Shown: positions 62,101 through 64,000 of the stretch, in pieces | Position numbering within the stretch: the stretch's first letter is position 1 | Layout: the number at the start of each line of letters is the position of its first letter | DNA from: Pagrus major | Lineage: Eukaryota; Chordata; Actinopteri; Spariformes; Sparidae | Direction of reading: 5' to 3' | NCBI RefSeq assembly: GCF_040436345.1 | Contig: NC_133238.1 | Coordinates: forward strand, 12,292,126 to 12,356,125 | Length of the DNA stretch: 64,000 nt | The notes under the pieces: generated by a model | What the model saw: only the letters and a program-made list of their open reading frames with translations | The model's database searches: none | Told to the model about the DNA's origin: nothing | Position numbers and translations under genes: made by a program

Positions 62101-62485
62101 ATTCTGGCACCTCCACAACTCGCTGCTGTAAAGGTGGTCTTCTCTATCCAGTTCACACTTCAGGTCAAGGAAATCCTGCTATGTTTTGGTTCCAGCTGTG
62201 AACACACTTTTTTGGTTCTGAACCAATTTATCTTTGGTCAAAATACTCAGAGTCGTTGAAAATAAAGTCTGTTCCATGTTGTGGAAAAGGGATATCTGAG
62301 AAAAAAATAACCCAGATCACTGGAGTGCCCATTTTCTTTCATCTTTTCTCCTGAAAATATCTGCAATGATACCCTCTCTATAGTTGTGTAAATGTGTAAA
62401 TACCTTCTAGTTCTTCCTTCTCAAAGTTGGTGTTGAGCATGGAGCGTGTGCCCCCGCGGTCCACCACGGCCTCCTCATCAGTTCT
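37604..62485 (-). CDS. slc4a10: Sodium-coupled bicarbonate transporter NBCn2/NCBE (lacks first coding exon)
   Basis: Exons on the minus strand: 62404-62485, 56817-56960, 56499-56637, 56117-56277, 54366-54554, 51873-51961, 51393-51550, 51151-51238, 48890-49036, 48122-48222, 45282-45456, 44254-44387, 43830-44075, 42381-42486, 41443-41604, 40693-40806, 40078-40239, 39723-39974, 39521-39589, 39251-39424, 39041-39163, 38861-38925, 38530-38643, 37604-37679; 1089 aa, phases closed. This plasma-membrane transporter imports Na+ and HCO3- and regulates neuronal and choroid-plexus pH. The cytosolic N-domain has [13 protein letters not shown], a His/Arg-rich HRRHRH stretch, [11 protein letters not shown] and [18 protein letters not shown]. 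The transporter domain includes [12 protein letters not shown] and [11 protein letters not shown]. The large third exofacial loop has Cys pairs (WCACTEP) and three N-glycosylation sequons. The cytosolic tail ends DRETSL, a PDZ ligand. [13 protein letters not shown] and the tail fit SLC4A10 better than SLC4A7 or SLC4A8. Confidence 0.95.
38132..38148 (-). other. Candidate 17-nt alternative microexon of slc4a10
   Basis: On the minus strand a C/T-rich tract and cctctcag precede AAGCTGATATCCCAAAG, followed by gtaagt. Inclusion after exon 38530-38643 reads AGA AGC TGA, so translation would stop two residues later and lose the ETSL end. In rat, presence or absence of a small exon at this place is known to switch the NCBE C-terminus. 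Confidence 0.5.
40807..41442 (-). other. GC-AG intron of slc4a10
   Basis: Exon 41443-41604 ends CCC ACC AAG and the intron starts gcaggt; the next exon starts GTG CGG. Using the GT four bases downstream would shift the frame. The protein junction FPTK-VRAI matches the family, so a GC donor is the consistent reading. Confidence 0.8.
41628..41656 (-). repeat. (GAT)n microsatellite near a slc4a10 acceptor
   Basis: About ten GAT units on the plus strand, that is (ATC)n in the transcript, end 23 bases upstream of the acceptor of exon 41443-41604. Confidence 0.95.
42487..43829 (-). other. slc4a10 intron between exons 43830-44075 and 42381-42486
   Basis: No coding sequence. It holds a small inverted-repeat element (42795-43062) and a related attaaaggggcagtttgtac fragment at about 42651. 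Confidence 0.7.
42795..43062. mobile_element. Small MITE-like element with ATTAAAGGTGCAATATG ends
   Basis: Left end attaaaggtgcaatatg and right end catattgcacctttaat are perfect inverted repeats of 17 bp enclosing 268 bp in total. Interior GCTAAC-rich, no ORF. Confidence 0.75.
44090..44128 (-). repeat. (AC)n microsatellite, (TG)n in the slc4a10 transcript
   Basis: About 19 repeats on the plus strand. In the transcript the tract is (UG)n ending 14 bases before the acceptor ctctctcag of exon 43830-44075. Confidence 0.95.
46090..46330. promoter_or_regulatory. CpG-rich intronic island with RFX-type X-box
   Basis: CpG dinucleotides are clearly denser than in surrounding sequence. GTTGCTATGGCAAC (46118-46131) is a near-perfect palindromic X-box, followed by a GC-box-like gggcggg and, further on, ccaat. 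The element could be an enhancer or internal promoter; no function is shown by sequence alone. Confidence 0.45.
46210..46235. repeat. (GGGA)n microsatellite
   Basis: About six GGGA units inside the CpG-rich intronic island of slc4a10. Confidence 0.95.
47025..47160 (+). repeat. Teleost repeat fragment with (AAAGT)n
   Basis: gttggaggaagcacttcttc is followed by the tandem word aagtaaagtaaagtaaagta. It resembles the fragment in gcg intron 3. A possible reverse end, ctttccaccactgagtaa, lies at about 47800. Confidence 0.5.
49037..51150 (-). other. slc4a10 intron between exons 51151-51238 and 48890-49036
   Basis: About 2.1 kb. It includes an unexplained stretch at about 49600-50430 that reads like a transcript 3' end on the plus strand. 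No slc4a10 exon is seen. Confidence 0.65.
52565..53205. repeat. Two adjacent copies of the CTTAGCTAAGC / TTCCTTTAA-type repeat
   Basis: Shared words are gatgagaagattaataccac, ttagcttagctt, gctaagctagctg, cagacagacatgag and, at the right end, gcgtatttcccgaaatgttg. The second copy starts around 52870. They lie in the slc4a10 intron between exons 54366-54554 and 51873-51961 (about 2.4 kb), which is otherwise featureless. Confidence 0.55.
54555..56116 (-). other. slc4a10 intron between exons 56117-56277 and 54366-54554
   Basis: About 1.6 kb. A common teleost repeat (agtgatggaatgtaactaag and onward, plus orientation) occupies about 55195-55390. Nothing else recognised. Confidence 0.65.
56961..62403 (-). 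other. Large slc4a10 intron after exon 62404-62485
   Basis: About 5.4 kb. No coding exon is recognised. A CpG-richer stretch with an X-box lies at about 60455-60670. A T-run is at about 57803-57819. Otherwise unremarkable. Confidence 0.65.
60618..60630. promoter_or_regulatory. Palindromic RFX-type X-box
   Basis: GTTGCCTGGCAAC is two perfect inverted RFX half-sites separated by one base. It sits in a locally CpG-rich stretch (about 60455-60670) in a slc4a10 intron. Binding is inferred from the motif only. Confidence 0.45.
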
Positions 62486-62976
62486 CTGGAAGAGACACAC
62501 ACAGCGACAGAGAGTATGAATAATTTACATATTTAATATTTTTCTCAGACGGATACACCCACATGGTAACACTCACTAATAAATTGTAAAACATGTATAG
62601 TTAAACTTTAGATAATAGTTATTTCACTGTTAACAAACACATACATTTTTTGATTGTAAAGTTGCAACTGATGTTTATAAAGCTTGACAATCACTTTATA
62701 AATGGTAATAAAATAAAATATTATATATATAATAATAATATAAATATTCATCTTATTAATGATGGTTCTTACAAAGTGTTACCACACACATATACAATAA
62801 GATATGAAGCACACAAAGGCTAACATTTCTCCTTTCCCCGGTGCTGATCTCTGACTGGACAGTCTTAATGGCACATCATATCGGGTCCAAGGAGCCTTTC
62901 TGTCCTCTCTGAAGCAAAATCCATATTTCATCTACATGCTACAAGTTGTTATATAAGAGCACATTGAGCGCACCCG

Positions 62977-63019
62977 CCCACCCTCCTCTTCCCACCCACC
63001 CTCCTCTTCCCACCCCCAC
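62977..63019. repeat. Short tandem repeat, C-rich
   Basis: Two copies of a unit of about 18 bases built on ccaccctcctcttccca. Confidence 0.85.
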
Positions 63020-63106
63020 CACTGCCTAGTGGGAGGATGTGTCCTCAAATAAATACTCACGCACGCACAGAGAAACTCAGCATTATAAGGCTAACTTCCA
63101 CCGACT

Positions 63107-63120
63107 GTCACCATGGCAAC
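63107..63120. promoter_or_regulatory. RFX-type X-box near the 5' part of slc4a10
   Basis: GTCACCATGGCAAC matches the classical X-box consensus. A weaker match, GTTGTCATGGTGAC, is at 63848-63861. A TATATAA-like sequence near 62950 lies about 150 bases downstream in the slc4a10 direction, but no matching first exon could be built. Confidence 0.45.
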
Positions 63121-64000
63121 AAAAGGCAGCCAATCGTAATTTGTAAAGAAAAATAAATAAATAAATAAAAGCCACGCTCATCTGCTGAGTGCCAGATTAC
63201 GCTGTTTTTTGAGTCATGGTTTTAAAAAAAGAATGCATCATTGTGCGTAAGCTGTAAATCATGTTGAAACGCTTCGACACCCACACCTCTGGCAAGACGA
63301 GGTACTCTGTGACTGGAGCAACTGGGAGGGAGGGACTGGTGCTAATGGATTCAACAAACTGCTCTTCTGGTTACTATTAATAGCTCTGACCTTGAAAAAT
63401 GAAACAGGGATTGGTCTGTGAATGCTAACTCTGCTTTAAATATTTAATGACAACACTGGCTTGTTATTCGTGGGGCTTTAATTGTTTTGCAGCAGGATGG
63501 AAACTTACACATCATCTGATCCTGGACAGAAATACTGCCACACAGCAAAAATTGTCAGTTCTGATATGGTAAAAATTAACACCACGTGACTGTGTGTCTG
63601 CGTCAGAGCTATTTTAGCTCTTTTGATCGTTGCCCTAAAGCCATATCAACTCTAATCAACATTTATCAACTCAAAAAGAGTCACTGAAAACCAACCCTTA
63701 TGAACTGAGGCTTGAACATGAGGCTGCATGTATCGAGTCATGATTATTTTAGCCAGTGGACAGTGATATTGACAGTTTTAGCTCTACTCATCAAACTGAA
63801 AGCTTTTCTGTCAGGGCAGCTGCACGCCACGAACACCAGAACAAAAAGTTGTCATGGTGACGCCTCCTCCATCACCTTCTCCCTCCTGTCCTGCCTCCGT
63901 CCAGTCTCTCTGCATGTGTGTGTTTGTTGTGAGTCTAGTGTTTATCATTTAGATCATGTGTCCTCTGCCCTCTGTTGTCCTTGTTGAATTTGCTGCAGGT

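Larger units (their letters stand above)
62486..64000 (-). other. Intron 1 region of slc4a10; first coding exon not found
   Basis: I looked on the minus strand for an exon encoding a short N-terminus ending in phase 0 before RTDEEAVV and found no convincing one, so it probably lies beyond 64000. The stretch holds a C-rich tandem repeat (62977-63019), an AAAT repeat (about 63147-63169), and an X-box at 63107-63120. Confidence 0.6.

Noticed and set aside
62760-62960. Candidate alternative first exon of slc4a10 after a TATATAA-like word on the minus strand
   Set aside because: No ATG with an in-phase donor to exon 62404-62485 could be built.
63848-63861. Fourth X-box
   Set aside because: GTTGTCATGGTGAC departs from the consensus in both half-sites; mentioned only as a weak match.

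Overview
The window is vertebrate, almost certainly teleost fish, nuclear DNA. It is AT-rich, its genes are split by many GT-AG introns, and dispersed repeats are typical of ray-finned fish. The proteins read as fish orthologues of a block known in mammals (human 2q24: KCNH7, GCA, IFIH1, FAP, GCG, DPP4, SLC4A10). No bacterial, viral, rRNA, tRNA or CRISPR feature was recognised. The species cannot be named from sequence alone.

Layout from left to right. (1) 1-2328, plus strand: the last two coding exons of an ERG-type potassium channel gene, kcnh7, then its probable 3' UTR to about 4.9 kb. (2) 5770-11982, minus strand: complete eight-exon gca (grancalcin, penta-EF-hand). It is tail-to-tail with kcnh7 and has a TATA-less promoter near 12.1 kb. 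(3) About 12.2-18.8 kb: gene-free sequence with a foldback element. (4) 18825-29402, plus strand: a complete 26-exon dipeptidyl peptidase of the DPP4/FAP pair. Its last intron holds a 935-bp palindromic transposon-like element. (5) 31437-34250, plus strand: complete proglucagon gene encoding glucagon, GLP-1 and GLP-2, with two alternative 3' ends. (6) 37604-62485, minus strand: 24 constitutive coding exons of slc4a10 (sodium-coupled bicarbonate transporter), lacking only the first coding exon, which is probably beyond the right edge. A possible 17-nt alternative microexon lies before the last exon.

I followed reading frame across every junction of the four main genes. All phases close without an internal stop: gca 246 aa, dpp4-like 745 aa, proglucagon 179 aa (long) or 124 aa (short), slc4a10 1089 aa without exon 1. 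Nothing looks like a pseudogene.

Functional links: the peptidase lies about 2 kb upstream of the gene for hormones that its family inactivates, on the same strand. GLP-1 has Ala at position 2, the family's preferred site, whereas GLP-2 has Val. The window contains no strikingly novel system. The points most worth a second look are the palindromic element, the stop codon overlapping a splice donor in gcg, (TG)n tracts just upstream of two 3' splice sites, the slc4a10 microexon and GC-AG intron, RFX-type X-boxes in two CpG-rich slc4a10 introns, and the mixed DPP4/FAP identity of the peptidase.
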